Assembly (NCBI GenBank): GCA_020720185.1
Contig: DYPB01000006.1
Coordinates: 13,469-32,133 of the forward strand
DNA: 18,665 nucleotides
Reading direction: 5' to 3'
Source of the DNA: Flavobacterium psychrophilum
GTDB lineage: Bacteria > Bacteroidota > Bacteroidia > Flavobacteriales > Flavobacteriaceae
Shown here: one piece after another, positions 1 to 7,745 of the stretch
Numbering within the stretch: position 1 is the first letter of the stretch
How the letters are laid out: every line of letters starts with the position of its first letter
Made by a program: the position numbers and the translations under genes
The notes under the pieces: model-generated
The model's input: the letters and a program-made list of their open reading frames with translations, nothing else
Told to the model about the DNA's origin: nothing
Databases searched by the model: none

Positions 1-69
1 TGTAAAATTATTGATAAAAAAGTTGATTATAAAAACATTGTTACAACTATATTTTTGTAAATTTTATAA
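1..69. other. AT-rich window edge, no gene seen
   Basis: Short very AT-rich stretch downstream of the endonuclease I stop codon. No open reading frame, hairpin or other supported feature is visible before the window edge. Confidence 0.5.
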
Positions 70-1152
70 TTAATTAACAATTATTTTTTTAGTAATATTT
101 TGATTATCAGAAGTTAATTTTAAGAAATAAAATCCTTGTGGCAAATTATCAATAGTAATTGTATGATCAACAATAGTTGGTTTTTTTATCACTTGCATTA
201 ACTGTCCATTAATATTTATTAGATTTATTTCATCTAAAACAATATCTGTATGGATAGTAATTTTATGGTCAGTAGTAGGATTTGGATAGATTGAGATGTT
301 TGAAAATAAATTAAAATTTTCTGTACCTAAAATTATCGTTGGCCATCGATTTTCAGCCGCAGGACCTCCCCATATTCTTGTTGCTAAATACGGATTGTCA
401 ATAAATGGATTACGATTTCCTTGTGCATAAACTCCTGTTCCTCCATGATAAATATTTCTATTGTCTTCATATATATTTACAGGATCTTCTGCATTCCATT
501 GCAAAAATAAGTCAAGCATATTTACATCTGTTGCTGAAACCGTACCGATTCCAACTGCTGTTGGCAAACATTGTGTATTATATCTTAAATACATATACAT
601 CATCATTCGTGCAACATCTCCTTTCCATTGGTCGCCAGGATACCAGCCTCCGCTTTGTGCGTGTGAATTACCTGTTCCTGCAATAAATTTAAGACTTCCT
701 CTATTGTTATTTCTTTGTACATCAGATGCTCTTAAATGGTGTGCATCCTCACCAGCATCACTTGTTCCACCATCGTTAAGAGTAGGATTACCAAGAGATT
801 TTGCAAAAACATGTTCTCTATTCCATTGACCAGAATTACCACCATTATTATTTTTATCTCTTAACAAATCGTTTGTAACATCTGCATCAATACCAGCTTC
901 CCAACCATAAATTAATTGTACATTCGATGAGTTATTTGGGTCTAAATCAGTTATCTTATCGGCATTCCAAACTTCTGAATATGATATAAGATTAGTATGT
1001 TTTGATATTGTTCTGTTGGATAATGCCGTTTTTAGAGTTGTTCCAGTTTGTGTCCAGTCCATTCCGCTATAATATGGCATTGCTGGCGAGCCTGTTTGTG
1101 CAAATGATAAACCAGCAACCAATAATAGTAAATAAGTGTATTTTTTTTTCAT
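70..1152 (-). CDS. Secreted endonuclease I family nuclease with T9SS sorting domain
   Basis: Non-specific extracellular nuclease of the endonuclease I (EndA/Dns) family, expected to degrade DNA and perhaps RNA outside the cell. I start it at the ATG at 1152 (360 residues), because MKKKYTYLLLLVAGLSFAQ is a clean signal peptide; the frame extends seven codons upstream to a TTG at 1173. Numbering from that ATG, the catalytic motif WNREHVFAKS covers about residues 110-119, followed by DAHHLR near 136-141, an NNNRGSLKF motif, GDVARMMMYMYLRY near 178-191 and QGNRNPFID near 244-252, all family hallmarks. The last roughly 75 residues, beginning SIYPNPT and ending KKIIVN, are a Por/type IX secretion C-terminal sorting domain, so the protein should cross the outer membrane by T9SS. 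It lies 24 bases after the rsmB stop and may be cotranscribed with it. Likely roles are nutrient scavenging or degradation of extracellular DNA (inference). Confidence 0.93.
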   Translation of the reverse strand: MKKKYTYLLLLVAGLSFAQTGSPAMPYYSGMDWTQTGTTLKTALSNRTISKHTNLISYSEVWNADKITDLDPNNSSNVQLIYGWEAGIDADVTNDLLRDKNNNGGNSGQWNREHVFAKSLGNPTLNDGGTSDAGEDAHHLRASDVQRNNNRGSLKFIAGTGNSHAQSGGWYPGDQWKGDVARMMMYMYLRYNTQCLPTAVGIGTVSATDVNMLDLFLQWNAEDPVNIYEDNRNIYHGGTGVYAQGNRNPFIDNPYLATRIWGGPAAENRWPTIILGTENFNLFSNISIYPNPTTDHKITIHTDIVLDEINLININGQLMQVIKKPTIVDHTITIDNLPQGFYFLKLTSDNQNITKKIIVN

Positions 1153-1176
1153 AATATTTTTTTTAATATTCAAACT

Positions 1177-2391
1177 TTAAATATTTCTTTCTAAAAGTGC
1201 CATATAAAATCCGTCAAAACCAGATTCGGAGGCTAATATTTTGGAATCTTTTACAAATGTAAAATTTTTTCCTATATCAGTAGATAAGAATTTCTTAATT
1301 TGCTCTTGATTTTCCGATGGTAGTACAGAACAAGTTGCGTAAACTAATTTTCCACCTGGTTTTACAATTTTCGAATAATTTTCGAGTACTTCGGTTTGTA
1401 CTTTTCTAATATTATCAATAAATTCAGGTTGTAATTTCCACTTGGCATCAGGGTTGCGTTTCAAAACTCCTAATCCACTACAAGGTGCGTCAATCAAAAC
1501 CCTATCTGCTTTTTCCTGCAATTTTTTTATTACTTTTGTACTATCAATAATACGATATTCTATATTAAAAGCACCATTTCTTTTGGCTCTTAACTTTAAT
1601 TGTTTTAATTTGCTTTCATACAAATCCATTGCAATTAATTGTCCTTTATTTTCCATTAACGAGGCAATATGTAGGGTTTTTCCGCCTGCTCCTGCACAAG
1701 TATCTACTACTCTCATTCCAGGTTCTACATCAAGAAATGCGGCTACAAGTTGCGAATTTGCATCCTGAACTTCAAAAAATCCCTCTTTAAAAGCATCGGT
1801 CAAAAAAACATTGGCTCTTTCTTTCAATACTAATGCGTCTGGTTGATTCTTTAAAAATTCTGTTTCGATGTTTAAATCCATCAAAATAGCTCGAAGTTTT
1901 TCTTTGGTGGTTTTTAGAGTATTTACCCTTAAAATTACTTTTGCTGGTTGGTTTTGAGCAGCAATTTCGGTTGCCCAAACTTTTTCACCTAATTCTTTTA
2001 CGCCTAATTCATCCATCCAATCTGGGATAGATTCTTTCATTACCCTAATTTTTGATAATTCATCAAACTTACCCTTAATTTTTCGTTCGGGTGTGCCTTC
2101 AAGTTGTCGCCAATCAGGAATTGGATAAGCCCGTAATACTGCCCAAACGGCAAATATTCGCCATAAATCATCTCTATCAAAAGGCTCTTTTACCGATGCA
2201 ATTTCGGCATATAATCGTTTCCAACGCACAATCTCATAAATTGTTTCGGCAACAAACTTGCGGTCTGAACTGCCCCATCGTTTGTCTTTTTTCAATGCTT
2301 GTGCCACCATTTTATCGGCATACTGTCCTTCATTAAATATAGCATTTAATGAATCTATTGTAGTGTAAACTAAATTTCTATGTAATCTCAT
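1177..2391 (-). CDS. rsmB: RsmB/NOP-family 16S rRNA cytosine-C5 methyltransferase
   Basis: SAM-dependent RNA m5C methyltransferase of the RsmB/NOL1/NOP2 family, 404 residues, acting on rRNA in the cytoplasm (C967 of 16S rRNA in E. coli). The N-terminal 130 residues are helical and RsmB-like (SSDRKFVAETIYEIVRWKR near 41-59). The methyltransferase half has QDANSQL at 209-215, the SAM-binding motif CAGAGGKT at 232-239, DAPCSG at 301-306 with one conserved Cys (C304), and YATCSVLPSENQ from 351 with the catalytic-type Cys (C354). Both cysteines of the m5C mechanism are therefore present. The ATG start is immediately preceded by a TATCTTTG element, suggesting its own promoter and a very short leader. 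The endonuclease gene follows closely downstream. The family assignment is firm; the exact target base is inferred from family membership. Confidence 0.93.
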   Translation of the reverse strand: MRLHRNLVYTTIDSLNAIFNEGQYADKMVAQALKKDKRWGSSDRKFVAETIYEIVRWKRLYAEIASVKEPFDRDDLWRIFAVWAVLRAYPIPDWRQLEGTPERKIKGKFDELSKIRVMKESIPDWMDELGVKELGEKVWATEIAAQNQPAKVILRVNTLKTTKEKLRAILMDLNIETEFLKNQPDALVLKERANVFLTDAFKEGFFEVQDANSQLVAAFLDVEPGMRVVDTCAGAGGKTLHIASLMENKGQLIAMDLYESKLKQLKLRAKRNGAFNIEYRIIDSTKVIKKLQEKADRVLIDAPCSGLGVLKRNPDAKWKLQPEFIDNIRKVQTEVLENYSKIVKPGGKLVYATCSVLPSENQEQIKKFLSTDIGKNFTFVKDSKILASESGFDGFYMALLERNI

Positions 2392-2395
2392 GGGG

Positions 2396-2403
2396 CAAAG
2401 ATA
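2396..2403 (-). promoter_or_regulatory. Putative -7 promoter element (TATCTTTG) of rsmB
   Basis: On the minus strand the sequence TATCTTTG matches the Bacteroidota TAnnTTTG -7 consensus and ends only four bases before the rsmB ATG. Transcription from it would start at or within a few bases of the start codon, giving a leaderless or near-leaderless mRNA. No good -33 TTG is seen at the usual 19-21 base spacing, so confidence is limited. Confidence 0.4.
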
Positions 2404-2487
2404 ATGAAAGATTGCAGATTTTTTGTAATGTTATACCAAATATACCTATAAAATAACCCAATCTATAATCTATCTATTTCCTAAAAG

Positions 2488-4509
2488 CTACAACATCCCA
2501 TGATACTTCCGTACAAACCACTCAATTGCTAATGAAAGTGCTATTAAAACCAGCAACCAAACCCAATCAATAAAAGGAGTTTTTTTGATAATGGTTTTTT
2601 GAACGGCTTTATAATCAGGGTTTTCTATTAATGATTGTATTAAACTTGTTACCTGATTTGGGTGGTATAATTTGCCTTTAGTTTGGGTTGCCAATTGCGA
2701 TAATTTAGCCAAATCGGGGTTTACAAATTGTTTTTCAATATCAAAATCTATGATCTCAAAACTAGCATTATAGGTCGAATTTGAGTTTAATTCTTTTACT
2801 AAAAATGAGTATTTTCCTGCCGAAAGTCCTTCAAGATTTACCTTAAATGCATTGTTTGTTTTTAACAAATCATATTTTTTAGTGGCTTTAGTTGATGAAT
2901 TAACTACTGAAATTGTTAATCTTGCTTTTTCGTCAAATTCATAATTTTTATTAAAATATTGTGCTAAAATTTCTATTGGATCTCCTTGATTATAAAAGTT
3001 TTCGTGAGTTACAATTAATGATTTTTTGGTGTCATTTGAGGCTAAAAATTGAATGGTTTTATCTAAAAAAACATCAAATTTCTCAAATGATTTATTGCTA
3101 ATATGGTTTTGTAAACGCCATTTCCAAATGTTTTCTCCAAATAAATAAGCGGTTCTTTCTCCCTCATTTTCTGTAAATGCAAGTAGCGGATTTTGGGTTT
3201 CTATATTCCTAATTTTTGATGATAAAAGTATTGTTACATTTCCTGTTGATTGTATAGTTCCGAACGAATTTTGCAAAGGCGGAAATTCATCAAATCCAAT
3301 ATTATCTAAAGCAAAGAGATTAAATTGTGGATTAAAATTTGCTAAATAATCCTCTTTTTGAGTACTCATTTTAAACTCAAAATTAGTTTGTTGCTGGGCT
3401 AAAAAATTAAAATCGGTATTGGTTCCAGTAATAATAAAGGAATTGATTGTAGCTAATTTATTGGCTTCAAAAATTTGTTTAAAACTTGCTGTTGGTTGAT
3501 AGAATATTAAAACATTATAATCAGTTAATGTTTTGATTTGGTTTGGATTAAGTATAGTTACCTTGCGTTGTACATTAGTTTCGATACTTCGTTTTATTGC
3601 CCCCAAATCGGGATGATTAATGGCTGAAATTAGTGCAATATTTGTGCGTTGGTCTATCACTTCTATGGCAAAATTTTTGTTATTATTATAATTATTTTTT
3701 TCTTTTTCGATTGATAAAATAGTAGCTTTAAAAACCTGCAAACCAACTTTATCTGCTGGAAGAAGTACTGAAATAATTTGAGTTCTTTTTGAAGGTGAGA
3801 AAGAAATTGTTTGTTTATTTAAAACCGAATTACTTTGAAGAATGCTAAAATTTGCATTGATATTTTTCTTGCCAGAATATTGTAAAAAAACTTCGACAGG
3901 AAATTTATTTTTCGCAAAAGCATATTTATTGACATTAATTTGATTGATTTTTAAATCAAAAACAGTTGTTGTATCGCCAACAATTATGGGATAAACTTTA
4001 TTACTTTCGTCAAAACTATATACAAAATCCGAGCCCGAAGTTTGGTTTCCATCGGTAATTAAAACCGTAGGAAACAAAATGTTTTTATGAATACTTTTTA
4101 AATTTTTTGCTACTTGTTCAATATTTGACTGTTTGCCTTTAAAATCTAATTTTTCAAAAACCTGAAATTTATTATCAAATTGATATTTTTGAACCTCAAA
4201 TTTATCATTCAAAGTTGGATTTTCGGAAATTTTTTTAAACAATTCTTCGGTAATTTCATTGGCATTTAAGTCAATAATTGAAGCCGAATTATCAGCTATA
4301 ATCGCCAATGGAGTTTTTACAATTTCGTATGATTTTCTGGAATATATTGGATTAATAAGTAGTAAAAGCAATCCAAAAATTGAAATAAAGCGTAAAATTG
4401 CTAAAAATAAATGTATTTTTGACCTGTTATTATTTTTATAAAAATATTGAAAAAAAGACACTGCACCAGCAATAATTATGGCAAAAAATAGGAGTAAGGT
4501 GTTTGGCAT
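2488..4509 (-). CDS. Membrane-anchored VWA-like protein (Bacteroidota family, function unknown)
   Basis: 673-residue protein with two N-terminal membrane helices (about residues 3-23 and 35-53), a large soluble part and a C-terminal helix (about 648-667, WVWLLVLIALSLAIEWFVRK). This resembles the Bacteroidota family of BatA-like or VWA/glutamine-amidotransferase-like membrane proteins. Just after the second helix, DNSAS at 73-77 fits the DxSxS metal-site (MIDAS) motif of von Willebrand A domains, and ITDGNQTSG near 151-159 fits the later TDG element. The middle region (NVLIFYQP) resembles the class I amidotransferase-like domain seen in these proteins, without clear catalytic residues, and a beta-rich region precedes the last helix. 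The large domain probably faces the periplasm. It lies between phoH and rsmB on the same strand and has a candidate promoter. No specific function can be given; the family and topology are fairly sure. Confidence 0.75.
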   Translation of the reverse strand: MPNTLLLFFAIIIAGAVSFFQYFYKNNNRSKIHLFLAILRFISIFGLLLLLINPIYSRKSYEIVKTPLAIIADNSASIIDLNANEITEELFKKISENPTLNDKFEVQKYQFDNKFQVFEKLDFKGKQSNIEQVAKNLKSIHKNILFPTVLITDGNQTSGSDFVYSFDESNKVYPIIVGDTTTVFDLKINQINVNKYAFAKNKFPVEVFLQYSGKKNINANFSILQSNSVLNKQTISFSPSKRTQIISVLLPADKVGLQVFKATILSIEKEKNNYNNNKNFAIEVIDQRTNIALISAINHPDLGAIKRSIETNVQRKVTILNPNQIKTLTDYNVLIFYQPTASFKQIFEANKLATINSFIITGTNTDFNFLAQQQTNFEFKMSTQKEDYLANFNPQFNLFALDNIGFDEFPPLQNSFGTIQSTGNVTILLSSKIRNIETQNPLLAFTENEGERTAYLFGENIWKWRLQNHISNKSFEKFDVFLDKTIQFLASNDTKKSLIVTHENFYNQGDPIEILAQYFNKNYEFDEKARLTISVVNSSTKATKKYDLLKTNNAFKVNLEGLSAGKYSFLVKELNSNSTYNASFEIIDFDIEKQFVNPDLAKLSQLATQTKGKLYHPNQVTSLIQSLIENPDYKAVQKTIIKKTPFIDWVWLLVLIALSLAIEWFVRKYHGML

Positions 4510-4537
4510 TTTATATTAACTTAAATTTTTAATTTGG

Positions 4538-4545
4538 CAAATATA
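4538..4545 (-). promoter_or_regulatory. Putative -7 promoter element (TATATTTG) for the VWA-like gene
   Basis: On the minus strand TATATTTG matches TAnnTTTG, 28 bases upstream of the ATG at 4509. A TTTTG lies 16 bases further upstream, closer than the usual spacing. A direct repeat TACATCAA (4544-4551 and 4557-4564 on the plus strand) overlaps the region. Confidence 0.42.
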
Positions 4546-4566
4546 CATCAATGATTTACATCAAAA

Positions 4567-5517
4567 TCAATCATAATTTTCAATTTGTTTATAAGCGTCA
4601 ATAACTTTTTTTACTAATCGATGCCTAACAATATCTTTATCATCTAAATAAATAATCCCAATTCCTTCAACATCTTTTAGAACCAAAATGGCTTCTTTTA
4701 GTCCAGAAATAGTGCGTCTTGGCAAATCCACCTGACCTGGGTCACCAGTAATCATAAATTTTGCATTTTTCCCCATTCGAGTCAAAAACATTTTCATTTG
4801 CGAATGGGTTGTATTTTGAGCCTCATCGAGTATAACAAACGCATTATCAAGAGTTCTACCTCTCATAAACGCTAAAGGAGCAATTTGAATAACACCTTTC
4901 AGAATATAATCTTCTAATTTTTCGTTCGGTAACATATCTCTTAAAGCATCGTATAAAGGTTGCATATAAGGATCTAATTTTTCTTTCATATCACCAGGCA
5001 AAAAACCAAGATTTTCTCCAGCTTCAACAGCAGGTCTGGTCAAAATAATTCGCTTTACCTCTTTGTTTTTCAATGCTTTAACAGCCATTGCAACACCCGT
5101 ATAGGTTTTGCCCGTTCCAGCAGGACCAACCGCAAAAACCATATCATTTTTGTGCATAGTATCAACCAATAATTGCTGGTTTGCCGTCATGGCTTTAATA
5201 ATTTTTCCACCAACACCGTGAACCAATATTTTATCTTGGTCGAATTGTTTTTTATCCTCTTGTCTATCCGATGAGATTACTTGTTCAATTACATTAGCGT
5301 CAATGGTATTGTATCGTGAAAAATGAACCATCAATCGATTAAATCGATTTTCAAATTCGTCTAAAACTTCTTTCTCTCCAAAAGCCTTTATCGTTGTTCC
5401 TCGAGCAATTATTTTTAGTTTTGGGTAATATTTTTTAATAGTTTCAAGATGAGTATCTTGTATTCCCCAAAAATCTTTTGGGGCAATATCAATGAGTTCG
5501 ATGGTGCGTTCGTTCAA
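4567..5517 (-). CDS. phoH: PhoH family NTPase
   Basis: Cytoplasmic P-loop NTPase of the PhoH family, 316 residues, a group linked to RNA metabolism and stress; a PIN-PhoH relative has RNA helicase and RNase activity. The N-terminal 100 residues are a KH-like region typical of bacterial PhoH (YYPKLKIIARGTTIKAFGEKE near 30-50). The ATPase part carries Walker A GPAGTGKT at 131-138, LTRPAVEAGENLGFLPGD near 159-176, Walker B VILDEAQN near 228-235, and TGDPGQVDLPRR at 257-268. The start codon is TTG: an in-frame stop lies two codons further upstream (TAA, TTT, ATT, TTG), so no ATG start exists, and the conserved N-terminus MNERTIELIDIAPKDFWG begins exactly here. It is divergent from the SAM hydrolase gene. 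The substrate is unknown. Confidence 0.95.
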   Translation of the reverse strand: MNERTIELIDIAPKDFWGIQDTHLETIKKYYPKLKIIARGTTIKAFGEKEVLDEFENRFNRLMVHFSRYNTIDANVIEQVISSDRQEDKKQFDQDKILVHGVGGKIIKAMTANQQLLVDTMHKNDMVFAVGPAGTGKTYTGVAMAVKALKNKEVKRIILTRPAVEAGENLGFLPGDMKEKLDPYMQPLYDALRDMLPNEKLEDYILKGVIQIAPLAFMRGRTLDNAFVILDEAQNTTHSQMKMFLTRMGKNAKFMITGDPGQVDLPRRTISGLKEAILVLKDVEGIGIIYLDDKDIVRHRLVKKVIDAYKQIENYD

Positions 5518-5520
5518 AAT

Positions 5521-5560
5521 AAATTAAGAATTAAAAATTAAAAATTAGGAATTAAAATCT
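5521..5560. repeat. Degenerate AATTAAAAATTA low-complexity run
   Basis: The intergenic space between the divergent phoH and SAM hydrolase genes is a run of imperfect AATTAAAAATTA-like units. Such AT-only runs are easily melted, lie next to the promoter, and are most simply low-complexity promoter DNA. Confidence 0.4.
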
Positions 5561-5573
5561 GCAAAAAAAACTA

Positions 5574-5581
5574 TAACTTTG
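5574..5581 (+). promoter_or_regulatory. Putative -7 promoter element (TAACTTTG) for the SAM hydrolase operon
   Basis: TAACTTTG is a full match to the Bacteroidota TAnnTTTG -7 consensus, 54 bases before the ATG at 5636. The only -33 candidate at 19 bases upstream is TTA instead of TTG. The TTG inside this element is in frame with the downstream gene, but as part of the promoter it should not be read as a start codon. Confidence 0.5.
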
Positions 5582-5635
5582 CAAAATTCAAATTTATTAA
5601 AAATAAGTTTACAAATATCATTTTATATCAATTTT

Positions 5636-6487
5636 ATGTCAATAATTACACTTACCACCGATTATGGATTGAAAGATCACTTTGTAGGCAGCGTTAAAGG
5701 TAAGATTTTGACAGAATTTTCAGAGGCACAAATTGTTGATATTTCTCATAATATAGATCCATTTAACACATCCGAGGCGAGTTATATTATTACTGCAGCT
5801 TATAATAATTTTCCGAAAGGAACTATTCATATTATTGGTGTTGATATTGAAAAAAGTAAAGAAAATAGGCATTTAGCAATGCTTTTTGAGGATCATTATT
5901 TTATATGTGCAGATAACGGAATTTTAAGTCTTTTGTTACAAAATAATAAACCACAAAAAGTTGTAGATATTAATATTCACGAACATTTAATAAATAATCC
6001 TACGGATATTGATGCGTTTGTAAAAGTTGCTTGTCATTTAGCAAAAGCTGGAAGATTAAACGATGTTGGCACAGAAATATTTGATATTAAAGATGTTACA
6101 GAATTACAATCAATAGTTTCAGATGATCAAAATACAATTAAAGGATATGTAATTTATATAGATAATTTTGGAAATGTGGTTACAAATATTTCAAGAAAAA
6201 TGTTTGCGGAAATTGGTAAAAACCGTCCTTTTGAAGTTATCTTAAGCGAAAAATCAAAACAAAGAATAAAAGGAAATATCACTCAAATTTTTGATAAATA
6301 TTCAGATGTTGCAAATTCTACAAATTATGAAATTAAGAATTATGAAGGCACTAAATTAGCAATATTTAATGAAAGAGGTTTTCTCGAAATTGCCATTTTT
6401 AGAAGTAATCCATCCGCATTTGGGTCGGCAAAAAGCCTACTCGGATTGGGATATAGAGATTTAATTTTAATTGAATTTGCGAATTAA
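5636..6487 (+). CDS. S-adenosyl-L-methionine hydrolase (DUF62, SAM hydroxide adenosyltransferase)
   Basis: Enzyme of the DUF62/chlorinase family that hydrolyses SAM to adenosine and methionine using hydroxide, in the cytoplasm. I choose the ATG at 5636 (283 residues), because MSIITLTTDYGLKDHFVG is the conserved N-terminus; an upstream in-frame TTG at 5579 lies inside the promoter element. The family triad is visible: D70 in GVDIEKS, R78 in ENRHLAM and H134 in KVACHLAKAG. The N-terminal domain covers about residues 1-150; the C-terminal beta domain ends with FNERGFLEIAIFRSNPSAFG, the usual adenosine-binding end. Length is normal. The next gene, an alanine dehydrogenase, starts 37 bases downstream with no promoter of its own visible, so the two are probably cotranscribed. 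A role in limiting SAM or recycling methionine is inferred from the family. Confidence 0.9.
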   Translation: MSIITLTTDYGLKDHFVGSVKGKILTEFSEAQIVDISHNIDPFNTSEASYIITAAYNNFPKGTIHIIGVDIEKSKENRHLAMLFEDHYFICADNGILSLLLQNNKPQKVVDINIHEHLINNPTDIDAFVKVACHLAKAGRLNDVGTEIFDIKDVTELQSIVSDDQNTIKGYVIYIDNFGNVVTNISRKMFAEIGKNRPFEVILSEKSKQRIKGNITQIFDKYSDVANSTNYEIKNYEGTKLAIFNERGFLEIAIFRSNPSAFGSAKSLLGLGYRDLILIEFAN

Positions 6488-6524
6488 AAAATTTAAAAAC
6501 CATCAACTTTCACAATAAAAACCA

Positions 6525-7733
6525 ATGACTACCAACTCGCCATTTTCAGTGCAACAACTTATGCCACAAGAGGAAAGGCTTGAAGTTTTTCAAAATAAAT
6601 CAGAACTTTTTATAGGAATTCCAAAAGAAAACAGCAAATTTGAAAGACGAGTTTGTTTAACTCCGGATGCTGTAAATACATTAACCCAACACGGACAAAG
6701 GGTTTTGATAGAGAAGGGTGCAGGCGAAAGTTCAAATTATTCTGACAAAGAATATGCAGATGCAGGAGCAGAATTGTCAAACGATACACAAAAAATTTTT
6801 GGTTGTCCAATGATTTTAAAGGTAGAACCACCAACTATTGCTGAAATTGAAATGATGAAATCAGAAGCGATTTTGATATCGGCAATTCAGATAAAAACAT
6901 TAAAAAAAGAATATTTCGAAGCATTGACACAAAAAAAAATTACTGCATTGGCATTTGAATATATTATGGATTCTGATGGTTCATTTCCTGCTGTAAAATC
7001 GTTGAGCGAAATCGCAGGAGTAGCATCAATATTAATTGCCGCAGAATTAATGATTAACGATAAATCAGAAATATCGACAGGAAAAGGACTACTTTTTGGT
7101 AATATTGCAGGAGTACCACCTACTGAAGTTGTTATTATTGGTGCAGGAACAGTTGGCGAAGTTGCAGCAAGAACCGCAATTGGATTGGGGGCGAGTGTAA
7201 AAGTTTTTGATAATTCGATTACAAAATTACGACGATTACAAAATAATTTGCCAATCCGTGTTTTTACATCCGCAATACAACCTAAAATTTTATTGAAAGC
7301 ACTCCGACGCTGCGATGTTGCTATTGGTGCTATGAAAGGGAAAAATCGTTGTCCAATAATTGTTACCCAAACAATGGTTGAATATATGAAAAAAGGAGCT
7401 GTAATTGTTGATGTTAGTATTGATACTGGCGGTTGTTTTGAAACATCGGAAATTACAACTCATGAAAATCCTACTTTTGTAAAAAACAATGTAATACATT
7501 ATTGTGTGCCAAATATTCCGAGCAGATATTCAAAAACCGCATCCTTATCAATTAGTAATATAATTACGCCATATTTACTTCAAATTGCCAATGATGGTGG
7601 TATCGAAACCGCTATTAGACGGGACAATGGTTTAAAAAACGGAGTTTATAATTATCACGGAATTCTAACCAATCAATCCATAGGAACTTGGTATGATTTG
7701 CCTAATAGTGATATTAATTTAATTCTTTTTTAA
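6525..7733 (+). CDS. ald: Alanine dehydrogenase family protein (AlaDH/PNT)
   Basis: NAD-dependent alanine dehydrogenase/transhydrogenase-family enzyme, 402 residues, expected to interconvert L-alanine and pyruvate plus ammonia. The N-terminal catalytic domain starts after a 28-residue extension: FIGIPKENSKFERRVCLTP at 29-47 gives the substrate Arg (R41 or R42), and MILKVEPP at 96-103 gives the catalytic Lys (K99). The NAD fold has VVIIGAGTVGEVAA from 202, and the later motifs IVDVSIDTGGC (D300) and HYCVPNIPS (N330) are as in alanine dehydrogenases. The position of the catalytic His of characterised enzymes (FLHLA) reads AIQIK here, so Gln122 replaces it. From memory this is shared by many Bacteroidota homologues, which makes the precise reaction less certain. 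The upstream neighbour is the SAM hydrolase; the gene ends 12 bases from the convergent acyltransferase. Confidence 0.82.
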   Translation: MTTNSPFSVQQLMPQEERLEVFQNKSELFIGIPKENSKFERRVCLTPDAVNTLTQHGQRVLIEKGAGESSNYSDKEYADAGAELSNDTQKIFGCPMILKVEPPTIAEIEMMKSEAILISAIQIKTLKKEYFEALTQKKITALAFEYIMDSDGSFPAVKSLSEIAGVASILIAAELMINDKSEISTGKGLLFGNIAGVPPTEVVIIGAGTVGEVAARTAIGLGASVKVFDNSITKLRRLQNNLPIRVFTSAIQPKILLKALRRCDVAIGAMKGKNRCPIIVTQTMVEYMKKGAVIVDVSIDTGGCFETSEITTHENPTFVKNNVIHYCVPNIPSRYSKTASLSISNIITPYLLQIANDGGIETAIRRDNGLKNGVYNYHGILTNQSIGTWYDLPNSDINLILF

Positions 7734-7745
7734 CCCAAATTAAAA

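Noticed and set aside
405..829. Two plus-strand open frames opposite the endonuclease gene
   Set aside because: They lie antisense to a gene with clear family motifs, and their translations are low-complexity without any recognisable domain.
1442..2336. Open frames opposite or out of frame with rsmB
   Set aside because: rsmB is intact with all its motifs; these are shadow frames with Cys/Ser/Phe-rich translations.
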